Of a DNA stretch of 64,000 bases, positions 12,216 through 26,237 are shown piece by piece. Under the pieces are notes generated by a model. The model searched no databases. It worked only from the letters and a program-made list of their open reading frames with translations, and was not told where the DNA came from. Each line of letters starts with the position of its first letter. Position 1 is the first letter of the stretch. Origin of the DNA: Oncomelania hupensis (lineage: Eukaryota > Mollusca > Gastropoda > Littorinimorpha > Pomatiopsidae); NCBI GenBank assembly GCA_036898135.1, contig CM072519.1, positions 38,801,091 to 38,865,090 on the forward strand, read 5' to 3'. The position numbers were made by a program, and so were the translations under genes.

Positions 12216-12240
12216 TTATTGTATTTCTTGTTTCATGCTT

Positions 12241-12680
12241 ACAGATGCATTGTATCAAAAGATTTTTGTTTACCTTTAGATCACAAACATACAACATAAC
12301 AAAGGAAGACTTTATATTAATTTCTATACATTCGACACACACCCCACACCTACACACGCTCACAACCCACACCCACCCATAGTGAATAGGTATATTTTTA
12401 GATAACTCTCAAAATCGCTTTGGGCGTCTATTGAAATTTGATGTGGTATAATATGTTTAAAAATATTGTTTTATTTGCTAAATTAATTATCTTCATTCGA
12501 CAGACTCCGGTGTTGGTAGCTTGTACTATTTGTTTGTCTCTTATCCATTTTTAGTTTTTTTTTTTGTTTTGATTTAGAATTTTAAATAAACCCAACAGAA
12601 ACAAAACATGTATTCATAGTAATTAATGTTATAGTCTTCCTTTCATTCACGCTATGTGTTTGTGTGTGCGAGACAGACAG
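12241..12680. other. No gene seen
   Basis: AT-rich, with a short CACACC-rich stretch at 12335-12382. Nothing further was recognised. Confidence 0.5.
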
Positions 12681-13300
12681 CCCCCCGTGAGGGTGCAAGG
12701 GTTTCAGTATAATTAGTATCCCCACTTTCTGGAAATTTAGTGCTTTAAATTCCCACTATTGCTGTCTTTCTAATTTGTTCTTTCTCATTCCTACTCTGTT
12801 CTATCAATCTACTGTACTTTGTTTTTCTTCGCTAGACCAGTCACCTACCTTTTTTCTTGAAAACTCTTCTGGGACAAAACTCCTCATTTGTGTGCGAGGT
12901 CTGTTGGATCAGTTTGGAAATATTGGACGTTTTCTGCCAGGTGGTCACTGGGGCTTCCTATGATGTTATTATTTGGCAATGTAGGTAATTTATATGTATT
13001 GTGTTTGTGGATATTTTATAATGATGTTTGTATTTTATTTTGTTTTTGTAAACGGGGGTTCGATAAATTAGAGTATAGCCTCAGCATCCCCTGCGTGGGA
13101 TGTCTTTATTATTCAGTGACTGGCTGGTGGAGTACCTTCAGTGTTACCACTAGGGTTGTTTTGGCAGATCTTTTATGCGGATCAGGGGTGAGTCCTCTTT
13201 CAGCGAAGTCGTGGTCTTCTTGATTTTGTGGTCCTGATTCGGCTCTTTGCAGTCCGCTGGACCCTGTAAGCAATAACTAACTAACTAACTAACTGACAGA
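12681..13300 (+). mobile_element. Interspersed repeat family A, copy 1, with (CTAA)n tail
   Basis: This copy runs from CCCCCCGTGAGGGTGC through TATCCCCACTTTCTGG to GTCCGCTGGACC and a CTAACTAA tail. Copies also lie at 13870-14416 (+), 33312-33889 (-), 53118-53690 (+) and a 61 bp stub at 32310-32370 (-). Each 3' end has a different simple tail, and the stub has a 14 bp target duplication. Both point to retroposition by a LINE machinery. No long frame is present. Confidence 0.7.
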
Positions 13301-13869
13301 CAGAGATCCTAGTAGTAATCGTCCCAGTTAGGACAAGACATCAACCTTCCTTTATCTATTGCATCTATAAGAATAAAATAAAAATCATTTAAATAAGATG
13401 GCAAGCCATTCAAATTTATTTCACAGATGCTCACACAAAAAGCAGGAAAATAAGCATTTTCAAAAGTGATAATTATCTTGGCGGTGTTATGGCATGGTTC
13501 TGTCTTAAAGAAGCATATGAAAAACATGGAGTGATAGGCCATTGTCTGAAGTAGATGTAAGCAAAATAGGCGTGGCCAATTCTTACATACAGTGCAAAAC
13601 GTGTTTAGAAAATGGTGAAGCACAATTAACTTGATCTTTGAGAAAATACGATACAATATAATACAACTTTATTCATCTCAGTGTGAACAAGTACAGTGGC
13701 AGCATCGACACATTACCCAAATCCGTGACAAACACTCCACCAGCACCCCTTGGGGTCATGAGCAATCTTGCCACTGTAGATTGTTCTAACCTATAAAGGG
13801 AAAAGTGAAAGCCCCAGTTGAAAACCTGTCTTTCCTTTATAGGCAAGACCGATTCACTGCGGCAACAGT
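13301..13869. other. No gene; possible LINE 3' end on minus strand at 13648-13680
   Basis: CGATACAATATAATACAACTTTATTCATCTC reads on the minus strand as GATGAATAAAGTTG followed by a GTATT-type tail, as in some LINE 3' ends. The rest is unassigned AT-rich DNA. Confidence 0.35.
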
Positions 13870-14381
13870 ACCCCCGTTGGAGTGCCGGGGGTTTCAGTAT
13901 AAATGGTATCCCCACTTTCTGGAAATTTAGTGCTTTAAATTCCCACTGTCGCTGTCTTCCTCATTTGCTCTTCTTCGCTAGATCAATGACCTACCTTTTT
14001 TCTTGAAAACTCTTCCTGGACAAGACTCCTTGTTTGTGTATGAGGTCTGTTGGATCAGCTTGGGAATATTGGACGCTTTCTGCCAGGTGGTCACTTGGGC
14101 TTCCTATGATGTTATTATTTAGCAATGTAGGCATTTTATATGTATGTGTTTTGTTGATAATTTATAATGATGTTTGTATTCTATTTTGTTTTTGTAACCG
14201 GGGGTTCGAGTAGTTGGGGTAAAGCCTCAGCCGTCCCCTGCGTGGGATGTCTTTATTGTAAAGTGACTGGCCGGTGGAGGGCATTCAATTTTCCCACTAG
14301 GGTTGTTTCAGCAGATCTTTTATGTGGATCGGGGGTTGTCCGGTCCTGATTTGGCTCGGAAGAGTCCGCTGGACCTAAAGC

Positions 14382-14414
<33 letters not shown>

Positions 14415-14416
14415 CT
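13870..14416 (+). mobile_element. Interspersed repeat family A, copy 2, with (CAAT)n tail
   Basis: Starts CCCCCGTTGGAGTGCCGG, matches copy 1 along its length and ends in GTCCGCTGGACCTAAAGC plus (AATC)n. A few short internal stretches present in copy 1 are missing. The repeat has no coding capacity. Confidence 0.7.
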
Positions 14417-15169
14417 CCACAATCAATCACAGCTAACATAAATGTGAGATTAAAACGTACGGTTAAATAATGTAAGCGGTAGGTTATAATAACAAATGCA
14501 ACCACCTCAAGATATCACAGGAAACAAATTTTACACATCCAAAATTTTGTTTCTGTTTCTCTTCTTCACATGCCTGGCTCCCTGACTGAAGAATCCATAA
14601 CCCATTCAAAACTAATCATAAAAAAAACAAAAAAACTTATTCACAATCTTCTACATCAAGCAGTCTCAGACACACTCTACTACCCTCATCGACCAGAACA
14701 TTTTATCACAGTTAAAAATAATAGCTTAAAAATGTTTCCAACGTAAATACGCTTTGAAAATAAAAAGTTACTTTAGTAAAATATAATAATACAAATAAAA
14801 TACGAATGATCTAACATAGTTAGTAACCGCAAAATAAAAATGATGAATTTCAGTTCAGTTATTCTTGAAATAATCAAAAAGGTAGGGATGAAGGGAGGGG
14901 GAGGTGGGGATGGACTGAGAGAGGGAGACAGACAAGCAAACAATAAACGAAACGGTCAACGGTGTGAATAAATTTTAATAAACAAACTTTAATTTCATAT
15001 TGCTTGGAATTTGAGGATTTTAAAAAAAGTTTAAATTATTGTGTTTGTATCTGGTGTGTGCATACATGTACATTTAATGGAAGCACTGATGCGCTATATA
15101 CATTCTCATTTATTGGTATTATTGTAAACTAACAACCAGATAAAGAACAAAACAATTACAGGAAATCTA
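14417..15169. other. No gene seen
   Basis: AT-rich single-copy-looking sequence. No splice-bounded open frame was recognised. Confidence 0.5.
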
Positions 15170-15978
15170 TGACGGCCTACTAGCGCCAAAACCACGAGTT
15201 ACCAGTATCACGAGATAATTGAAATTAACACGTGTTCTGTGTAATTTACAGAGATACCGGTAATCCACAGTGTTAATTAATAATTATCAGTATTTGCCAC
15301 GCCTTCCTAGCGCCAAAACCTGATAATTACAAATATCATGAGATAATTACAAATATCATGGAATAATTATAATTACCAAAAGATAATTACAATTATCATT
15401 GAATTATCATTGAAAATTTCCCAATATCTTTGGGTTATCATTTATAATTTTCAGTTTTAGCTCTAGCAATCCGTCTTGAAATGCACCAAAACCAAACATT
15501 GTAATTTTCACTTGATGATTACAATTTTTACGTGTTAATTGTAAATATGTCATTGATATTTGTAATTATCTCATGATATTTGTAATTATGTTATGTTTGG
15601 GAACCAGTAGGCCGTCATATATGTGAATTACACAGAACTTGTGTTAATTACCATTATTACTGATACCTGTAAATGCAAGTTTTGGCGCTAGTAAGCCGCC
15701 TTGTCAGAAATTCAGAATTACAGTAAGCATAATCACATAAAAATTGTAATTATCAAGTAAAAATTGTAATTATTATGTGATCATTACAATTTTCGGTTTA
15801 TCCGTATTTCCAGGCATATTGCTAGAGCCAAAACTGAAAATTAAACAAGATCGTGCAAAGTTATTTGTAATTTTTCAATGATAATTGTAATTATCCCTTG
15901 ATAATTGTAAGTATCCCATGATAATTGTAATTATCATTATATTTGTAATTCCCAGCTTTTGGTGCTAGTAGGCTGTCA
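15170..15978. mobile_element. Palindromic MITE, copy 1, TA target duplication
   Basis: Inverted ends TGACGGCCTACTAGCGCCAAAA and TTTTGGTGCTAGTAGGCTGTCA are flanked by TA on both sides. The interior is built of many short alternating blocks such as GATAATTACAATTATCA and AATTGTAATTATC, so the whole element can fold into a long imperfect hairpin. No coding frame is present. A second copy is at 24789-25573. The TA duplication suggests mobilisation by a mariner-type transposase. Confidence 0.75.
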
Positions 15979-16496
15979 TAGAAAGGTGCTACTTCTTCAG
16001 TCAGCTACATGAATTCAAAACTAAACAATAAAGCAACAGTAGCAGCAGCAACAAAGCTTCAAAAGCAATAATGTCAACAACTACAACATGTACTTAAAAT
16101 ACTACTCAATAATAAACATTCACCAAAACTCACAAACTCGTTTCATTAGTAGAAAGACATTTTCAAACATGGGTAAAAATGCAAAATATTTTGTCCTGTT
16201 CAAGAACTATTTCAAAAGTTATATACAAAATGCGCTTGTACTTGTGGATTACAGAATATTAAAAAAATGTATTAATTATATATGCCAGCAACCAATTTCT
16301 TAACATCATTTATTTTTTGAGTGTACATCGTTGTTGCCATTATACACAGCAAAATGATGAATAGCTAAATAATACTAATGATATTAATATGAAATATTAT
16401 ACAATATAAGGTACAATAATGTAGTAAACAGAAAACGTTGCCAGCATTATCTTAAATACTAACTTAAGAAACATTTTTTTAAATGCATAGCGCAGT

Positions 16497-16536
<40 letters not shown>

Positions 16537-17394
16537 GTGTATGAGTGAATGTCTAAATTCATTGCCATTAATGAACAGACTTTAAATAAACACACTTTAA
16601 ACTATAGAGAACTATATACAAATATGATAACAAACAAATCTAATTGGGTTGGGGGCCATTTGCTGCTCACTTTGTTTGACAGACAGATTCCCAACAAAAT
16701 ACTGCACCCCACCCATCCTAAAATCAAAATTTCATTCACCCCATCCCCCACCACCACCCTCACCCCGACCCACCCATCCAAAGAAAAAAAAAGAAAAAAA
16801 GTTTCAGGACTTTCAACTGACAATGGTAAGTTAAATTGATTCTCTTATTCCATATCGTTCTTCACTTGGTGAGACGTTATCTTCTGGTTAATGTCGATAA
16901 TCGATAAAGACAGGCTACTTTAAGAGTTCACCTATGTGTAAACAAGCAAGTCTTTCCTTCACTGTGTTATGTTTCTTAGACATCAAAAATGCACGATTAA
17001 AAGGTAACGATTCGTATTCGCCGGGGGGGGGGGGGGGGGGGAAGAGAGAGGGGAGGAGGCATTCCCCTGCATTCTCTACCAGCGCCTAGGCATCCCCTGG
17101 ACTCCGGCCAATTTCCTCTTTTTAACTGCAGACCATTTCAAGCCCCATCCTCATCCGCCACCCCTCACCCCACCCCACCCATCCAAAGAAAAAAAATAAA
17201 AAAAAGATTCATGCTCCACCGACCCACATACTAACAGGTCCCTTCAGCTGATATGTGCCTTACAAATTACATTGGGCTATACACACTGCAATGAGAACTG
17301 AAATCAATGATTCGTTTAATGCCTGCTCACACATTTAGGTGATAATACTATAGACATTTAATAGCGCGCGCGCACACACACAAACATATATATA
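15979..17394. other. No gene; (GT)n at about 16498-16533 and a poly-G run near 17023-17040
   Basis: AT-rich DNA with simple repeats and two related C-rich/A-rich stretches (near 16700-16800 and 17150-17205), both containing CACCCCACCCATCCAAAGAAAA-like text. No exon was recognised. Confidence 0.5.
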
Positions 17395-17803
17395 TATATT
17401 TATTTATTTATTTCATCGTTCTTATATAGCGCTTTCCCAGCTCAAGAACTGCTCAAGGCGCTGGCCGATACAGGATTTAACTCAAGCCGCCCGAGACGCC
17501 CACCCGCTGCCTTTGGGCGCATGGTCTGACGCCTGGACAACTGAGCACAATCCTGGGAAGCCAGGGATGGGGAAGAAGGACCTAGGTGCATGCTGGGTGT
17601 GTTCTTGTCACCGGCACTCACCCATCTAGGACATGAGCATCAGGATCTTTAAAGTCCGTTATGATGGAATGTATGCGGCACAGACTAGACCTCGGTTTAT
17701 ACTCTCATCCGAAGGAGTAGGAAACGGGAGGAAAGTGTCTTTCCCAAGGACACTTGTAACACAATGCCCCAGCCTGGGCTCGAACCCGGGACCTTCAGAT
17801 ATA
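17395..17803 (-). mobile_element. tRNA-derived SINE, minus strand, 5' truncated
   Basis: On the minus strand it opens with GGTCCCGGGTTCGAGCCC, a B-box-like RNA polymerase III promoter. It continues through ACTTTAAAGATCCTGATGCT and ends at an AAATAAATA tail. It matches the SINE at 44659-45115 over most of its length. The A-box end is missing. Confidence 0.75.
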
Positions 17804-17978
17804 TAATAAATTCTCTCAAAATGGCTATAGCACTGTATATAAAGTCTACCGCTAGGAGATAAAGCAATAATAAATGTTCACAGCTCCTGTAATATTTGGG
17901 TGATTCAGAACCTCGTCTACAGAGTTAACTTATTGTTAGGAAATGAATAATAATAAGACATTCATTGTGAACATACCA

Positions 17979-19280
17979 TTATTTGTGATGAGTGTGCCAG
18001 TATTCCTCGTCAATGATGTGTTCCTTTCGGTTTCTGTTCAGCTCGTTGTAATCGCCTTCATCCCCTGTCTCCAGATGACTGTACACAGCTCCTGTTTCGC
18101 CAACCGAGTGATCCTGTACGCCCTTCCTATTCCCGTCATGGTCTAGCAAGTTGTACTCTGGTTTGGATGCAGGCTTGGTCCCAGCAACCTTACCGGCAAT
18201 AGGTTCAGAGCATCCTTCTGGTTCCAGGTAGTAATAAAAACCTCCAGCGGTGGCTTCGTCGGAGCTAATGTGGAATGTACCTGCATCATCAGGTGTACGG
18301 ATAGTGCTGTAGTAACCGCCAGAGATGCTCGTAGAAACGCCTCTTGTTCGATTATCATCTGCATTCACATTGCCACTGACGTTGGTGTCGGCGTGTACGC
18401 CATCAGAGTTGTAGGCCGAGTTGTGTGCTGCAGCCAGGTAAAAATCTTCACCAGGGGATCTATTTCTCTTAGAGAAACAGTTCAGTTTGTTGGGTCTATA
18501 GAGGCAGAAAAGAGTGACACAGACAGCAATAATAATGATTATGGTGATGGCAACGACAGAACCAACGATAGCACCAACGTCAATTTCATGGCATTCACAT
18601 ATTTTAACATCCTTGCCAGTTACCGATGGTGTTGAAATTGTTGTGGTACCATTATCAAAGATAAGAACATTCTGTTCCATTGTCGTACTTCCAGTAGGGG
18701 ATAAAGTGGTACTATTTCCATTTGAAATCCCACTGTTGCAAGATCTGTTACTGAAAGTGATGTTATCAATGTACACTGAATCTCGAGAAGATGAACGCCT
18801 CTTAGCTTCAATGAGAATCATATAAGTGCCGTTTGAAACCACGGGAACAGAGGTATAACCATACCCTGATGATTTTGACCACAGTTTGGTTATGGAGTAA
18901 TTGCTTTGTAGGCTTATCATGTACACATTTAAATCAGCTATACCTGTATTTTGAAACCAGCACCAAAATGTTAAACATCCTACCATCGATGGGTACGCTA
19001 TCCTGCTCCTCAGCCAGCCCAAGTCTCCAGATAAGCCTGGCAAGAAGTCAGAGTTATTATGTTTCCAATAAAACTGGTGCCATCCGCTATCAGCTTCCCA
19101 GTCACACCAAGTAAAATCCCAAGTAAGTCGGCTGAAAAATTTATTAGTGACACCTTCCTGGAACGAGCAATTTCCAGGAACAGTTTCGTTGCTGTTTACA
19201 GCAACAAGCACATAGCCGATGATGAACTTGATGGAGAGTAGTATCAGTTTGAGATGCATTGTCATCAGATTCTGAAACAT
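17979..19280 (-). CDS. MAM-domain single-pass membrane receptor with ITAM-like cytoplasmic tail
   Basis: A 433-codon uninterrupted frame. Residues about 7-30 form a signal peptide (ATG at 19280, with better starts at 19265 or 19259; TTTCAG just upstream of 19271 could be a splice acceptor of a 5' UTR exon). Residues about 38-181 form a MAM domain: the CSFQEG start, W/D spacing, GCLTFWCWF, LWSKSSGYG, VYIDNITF and a closing C fit this extracellular adhesion fold. A Ser/Thr-rich stalk with N-glycosylation sites follows. The membrane segment is about residues 234-261. The roughly 170-residue tail carries YNLL, YSHL and YNEL, the last two spaced like an ITAM. The protein probably sits in the plasma membrane. 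The ligand is unknown. A single coding exon is unusual for such a receptor and might mean retroposition. Confidence 0.8.
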   Translation of the reverse strand: MFQNLMTMHLKLILLSIKFIIGYVLVAVNSNETVPGNCSFQEGVTNKFFSRLTWDFTWCDWEADSGWHQFYWKHNNSDFLPGLSGDLGWLRSRIAYPSMVGCLTFWCWFQNTGIADLNVYMISLQSNYSITKLWSKSSGYGYTSVPVVSNGTYMILIEAKRRSSSRDSVYIDNITFSNRSCNSGISNGNSTTLSPTGSTTMEQNVLIFDNGTTTISTPSVTGKDVKICECHEIDVGAIVGSVVAITIIIIIAVCVTLFCLYRPNKLNCFSKRNRSPGEDFYLAAAHNSAYNSDGVHADTNVSGNVNADDNRTRGVSTSISGGYYSTIRTPDDAGTFHISSDEATAGGFYYYLEPEGCSEPIAGKVAGTKPASKPEYNLLDHDGNRKGVQDHSVGETGAVYSHLETGDEGDYNELNRNRKEHIIDEEYWHTHHK

Positions 19281-19750
19281 AATTTTTTAAAAAGTATAAC
19301 AGAACCTAAACTTATTTTACAGCTGCAGTTTAGATCTATATATAGGATAAACTGTCACAAATAACGTGTAAGGGTGTGCATGAAGCCTGACTATTATTAC
19401 AAGAGGTACAAATTTCAGTTTGAAATCATTAACTTACCATGCACTTATCCATTCCAATCTTTTGGCGCTGCGTCCTGAACTATCAAAGATAGGGAAGGAT
19501 CTATAATAACCTCTTTGACCTGCATTCTTTGTCTATCTAAACGGACAGAAGGATTTGTAAACCTTGCCGGGGTAAAAAAAAAAAAAATCAAGTCTTAGTC
19601 TTATTCCAACAATGCCTAGTTCTGGCACGTGAATACCCGAGCATTTTGGAATAAATTGGGAAGTGGGAGAGAGGGGGGGGGGTGTTGAGTGGTGGGTGAA
19701 GGAGACATAATAATTTTAAAAAATATATTTTCTAAAGATTAAAGTAATTT
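19281..19750. other. Upstream of the MAM gene, no exon seen
   Basis: Would contain the promoter and any 5' UTR exon of the minus-strand MAM gene. A poly-A run (19575-19590) and a G-rich run (19672-19690) are present. No clear TATA box or start-site motif could be chosen. Confidence 0.4.
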
Positions 19751-19751
19751 T

Positions 19752-20081
19752 TATAAAAACTTAATCTTATATAGCACTTTTCCAGCTCAAGATGCTGGTC
19801 GATACAGGATCTAACACAAAAAGCTCGAGGCACCCACCTGCAACCTTTGGGTGCATAGTTCGACGCCCAGACGACTGAGCACAATCTTGGACGACCGAGG
19901 ATGCGGAAAAGGGACCTAGTGCGGCCTGGGTATATTTGTGTCGGTGGTACTCATCCCCCAACGGAGCTATACCACATCCTTCGGATGAGAGTACAAACTG
20001 ATGTATAGTCTGTGCCCTCACGTATTACATCGCATGGACTTTAAAGATCCTGGCGCTCATGTTCTAAACAGATGAGTACCA

Positions 20082-20082
<1 letters not shown>
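19752..20082 (-). mobile_element. tRNA-derived SINE copy with an internal inverted segment
   Basis: Positions 19762-19955 match the SINE family in minus orientation. Positions about 19976-20070 match the same family in plus orientation (CCTTCGGATGAGAGTA, ACTTTAAAGATCCTGGCGCT). The inverted part is bracketed by the perfect inverted repeat GTGGTACTCATC (19944-19955) and GATGAGTACCAC (20071-20082). The copy then runs straight into (TA)n. Confidence 0.7.

Positions 20083-20083
<1 letters not shown>

Positions 20084-20151
<68 letters not shown>
20084..20151. repeat. (TA)n microsatellite, left half
   Basis: Pure AT dinucleotide run, interrupted by the transposon that follows and resumed at 21146. 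Confidence 0.95.
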
Positions 20152-22576
<2,425 letters not shown>

Positions 22577-22933
22577 TTAATTAGAAGGGCAAAACCCATA
22601 TATGACTCAAAAACGTTAGAGTGAAAAAACAACAAAATGAAACAGTGGCATGGCATTAAATTGCAAAAAAATACCGAATTTGATATTTCTATGCACTTTA
22701 CTTTGAGATGACCTTGACCTCCAATTCCAAATACACTCATATAATATCAAATAAACTACAGCAAAAGTTGTATTGTGCCAAATAAAAACAAAACCTTACC
22801 TTAGGATGGCCCTGACCTTCAGTGACCTTGACCTTGGCATGACCTTGACCTTTACAAGACCTCTCATGGTCATTTATGATCAAATAACCCAATGTTGTTG
22901 GGTACTATGGGTTAAATAGAGCCATTCTACTGG

Positions 22934-24605
22934 TTGTTGTTGTTGTTGTTGTTAATTTCATTTAACGTCTATTCACGAAAGTGATTGTAGACTGAGGAAA
23001 AAAAGAGCGGGAAGAGGAGGAGGGGGTGGGGGACTAGGGAGATAATAATAATAATAATAATAATACAGGATGCTATGTACGCGCCTTTCCCCGAGGCTCA
23101 AAGCGCGGCGATCTATACCAACATACACGCTCACCTGTCTCATTTACCCTCACACACACCATATACACATACATCACTCAAACAGGTGGTGTAAAGGCAG
23201 GGAAATCGCTATTAGAAGACGGAAGAAAATCGAATTTTTATTTTTGAAATTTTTATATTGACTGCATCCTGTACCATTATTGAAGGGGAGGGAAGGGGGA
23301 GGAAGTGATATATTGCCATGGCAGTTGGAGAGGAAAACACAAATTAAGCACACTTCAACAACATTTGAATTGGTGTAGTGAAATAATTCAGAAAACAAAA
23401 ATAAGAAGAAAGAAATCAAATCAAACCATAAATAACTAACTAAATAATTACATCTAACAAATGTAAACCTTATGCAATATTCTCATAATTAAAGTCATCT
23501 TTACGCAAAGACTGTTTGTAAAATATGATTGTTGTGGGGTTTTGTTGTTGTTTTTTTTTTTTTGTTTTTGTTTTTTAAGATTTTACTATGATTATCCAAT
23601 AGTCAACATTTTTACTTTGAACAGTATGAATTTTCCATGGAATATATTGTCTTGTTACACTGAAGTCATGAACAATATGTTTTATTGTTAAATTATTAAT
23701 GCAAATGCAAACAATGTCCTTGCAGTGCTTTGTTCTCCAAGAGCTAGATGATGTGCTAAAGAGGCTATTGGTCGAGGATATTGTGAATTTTTACTATATA
23801 TTTTTTAATTAGGAAAAATAAGTTTTATTTTTTGTTGAATTATACTGTATATGTTTATTTCTTTTAATAATGGGATATTAATTTGAATAGCAGTGTGTTG
23901 TTTCATTGCCCCTTCTTTTGCTTTCCTGCCTTCCCATTCCTTATGAGTTAAACCACAATAAGATGGTATCCAACAAAACGGAACAGTAGTACCATTTATG
24001 ATTAAACAATGAATAAGCTATCATATAATATCACTTCTGGCGTTATTATAGATATAGCGTTTAAACTTTGAAGAACTGATTTAGAGTCCACACACAATAA
24101 AATATTAAAAAATATCTTATGTAAGCTTATGATCGTATTTAATGCCCATTAGAATAGCTAGTAAGTTCTGCAGTAAAAATTGAGTGATCTTTACCTAAAG
24201 AAAACGATTAATTAACTTTTAAGGTAGGTATAACATAACCAGCAACTGTTTTGCCTGTATTTATAACAGAGCCATCAGTATAAATATGAATAATATTTGT
24301 TTTCAATATATTCATATGCTTCTGATGCTAACAAAAGTTCGTTTTCTTTTTTTCTGACATAAGTATAACCAATATCATATTCAGCACATTGAAGTTCCAA
24401 TATTGTTATAGGAATGTTTACGTTTTTAGAGATTGATTTAGGAATTATTCAACCCTTCCAAGAGGTCACTGGTATATGTTTCTATTGCTTTTAGAAAATG
24501 TAAATCAGATCTTACTTCCAGTTCTGTATCATTTAAATTTTCTACAACAGAGGCCCTAACTATGTTATTTTACGCATGCGAATTTTTTCCATTCATTTAA
24601 AGGTA
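22934..24605 (-). mobile_element. Decayed LINE with RNase H domain, inserted in family B repeat
   Basis: Flanked by the 10-bp direct repeat ATTCTACTGG (22924-22933 and 24606-24615), a LINE-type target duplication. On the minus strand the part near 24300-24000 reads as a ribonuclease H domain with many stops (YTDGSVINTG, then KDHSIFTAELT), and near 23960 CGLTHKEWEGRKAKEGA-like text follows. The 3' end is an AAC-repeat tail. RNase H after RT is typical of I-type LINE clades; the clade assignment is inferred. Clearly dead. Confidence 0.65.
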
Positions 24606-24788
24606 ATTCTACTGGATGATTTCCTAATTTTGTATGTTTTTGCAAGGCCTAAAATAATCTTTACCTTCATAAGCAACGCAAAATCGAACTATATATGAAA
24701 GATCGATCTATCACCTTTAAATACCACAAGTTTGTACTTTATATCTCTCATAGTTTAGGGTCAGAGTCACTTCAAAGTACCTACACTA

Positions 24789-25573
24789 TGACGGCCTACT
24801 AGCGCCAAAACCGAGAGTTACCATATCATGAAATAATTTAAACATATGTTCTGTGTAATTTACAGAGATACCGGTAATCCACAGTGTTAATTCATAATTA
24901 TAACTGTCAGTATTTGCCATGCTTTCCTAGCGCCAAAACCTGATAAATACAAATATTATTAGATAATTACAATATTATGGAATAATTACAATTATCATGG
25001 GATAATTACAATTATCATTGAAAAATTACAAATATCATCGCACCATCATGTTTAATTTTCAATTTTGGATCTAGAAATCTGTCTGGCAATGCGCCAAAAC
25101 TGAAAATTGTAATTTTCATTTGATAATTACAATTTTTACGTGTTAATTGTAAATATGTCATTGACATTTGTAATTATCCCATGATATTTGTAATTATCAG
25201 GTTTTGGCCGTTATACATGTATATATGTGAAATACCAGAAAATTTGTTAATTACCATTGTGGCTGATACCCGCTAGTAAGGCGCCTTAGCCAGGATTAAG
25301 CATGAACAGGTAAAAATTGTAATTATCAAGTGAAAATTGTAATTATTATGTGATAATTACAATTTTCAGTTTGGGCGCATTTCCAGGAAGATTGCTCAAG
25401 CCAAAACTGGAAATTAAACAGGATCACACAAAGATATTTGTATTTTTTCAATGATAATTGTAATTATCAATTAATAATTGTAATTATCCCATGATATTTG
25501 TAATTATCCCATGATATTTGTAATTATCTCATGATATGTGTAATTATCAGGTTTTGGTGCTACTAAGCCATCA
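24789..25573. mobile_element. Palindromic MITE, copy 2, inserted in family B repeat
   Basis: The same inverted ends as 15170-15978 (TGACGGCCTACTAGCGCCAAAA... TTTTGGTGCTACTAAGCCATCA) with TA on both sides. The interior is again made of GATAATTACAATTATC-type blocks. Its insertion point is exactly where family B is interrupted. Confidence 0.75.
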
Positions 25574-26068
25574 TACTTGACCGACTTTGGACAGCTCCAG
25601 CGATCTTGACCTTGGAGTGAAGTTGACCAAATTTGCACATTATGTGTGTCTTATTGATATATTTTATCATGCATCAAAGAATCATAGGTTCAATATTCAT
25701 AACTTAGAAGAAATAAAAGTTAAATTTTGTGAAATATTATCATTTTTGTCTAACATTTGTTGACCCTTCGATCTTGAAGTGAAGTCATTCATTCATTTTC
25801 CATGAGATCTCATGGATATATACCATCTTACCAAGTTTGGTTATGATAGTTGTAATAGGCTCTGAGATATTTATAGTCCATTTAAAAGTTTTGCACAGAC
25901 GCCAAAGTGTGGATAAACAGAAAGACGGATTTTTTAAAAAAACTTTTTTTAAACTTTATTTTATTTTTATGATGACGTTGTTTTTTTTTTTTTTTTTTTT
26001 TTTGGGGGGGGGGGGGGGAGGAATAAATAGACTCACATTGCTATGCATGGAAGTTAAAAAGGGAGGGG

Positions 26069-26152
<84 letters not shown>
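26069..26152. repeat. (GT)n microsatellite
   Basis: About 84 bp of GT repeats inside the tail of the family B copy. A poly-T/poly-G junction precedes it at 25980-26017, and another follows it at 26210-26240. Confidence 0.95.
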
Positions 26153-26155
<3 letters not shown>

Positions 26156-26206
26156 TTTTGGATTATTTAGGACTCATTTTGCACAGATTTGCAAAAATTC
26201 TGGACT

Positions 26207-26237
<31 letters not shown>

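Larger units (their letters stand above)
8600..12240 (+). repeat. Old degenerate tandem array with a unit of roughly 150-175 bp
   Basis: Two short consensus blocks recur: GTTTTACCCTGAA-like (near 8850, 9026, 9718, 11311, 11721, 11876, 12024) and GACTGAAGATGATGG...AAGGTCCATTCT-like (near 8950, 9615, 9750, 11440, 11600, 11950). Spacing is about 150-175 bp in the better preserved parts. The array is interrupted by the transposon at 10050-11112. It carries no coding frame and is best seen as decayed satellite DNA. Confidence 0.5.

Noticed and set aside
15170..15978. A CRISPR-like array
   Set aside because: The short repeats are unevenly spaced, self-complementary and in a eukaryote; the element has MITE ends.
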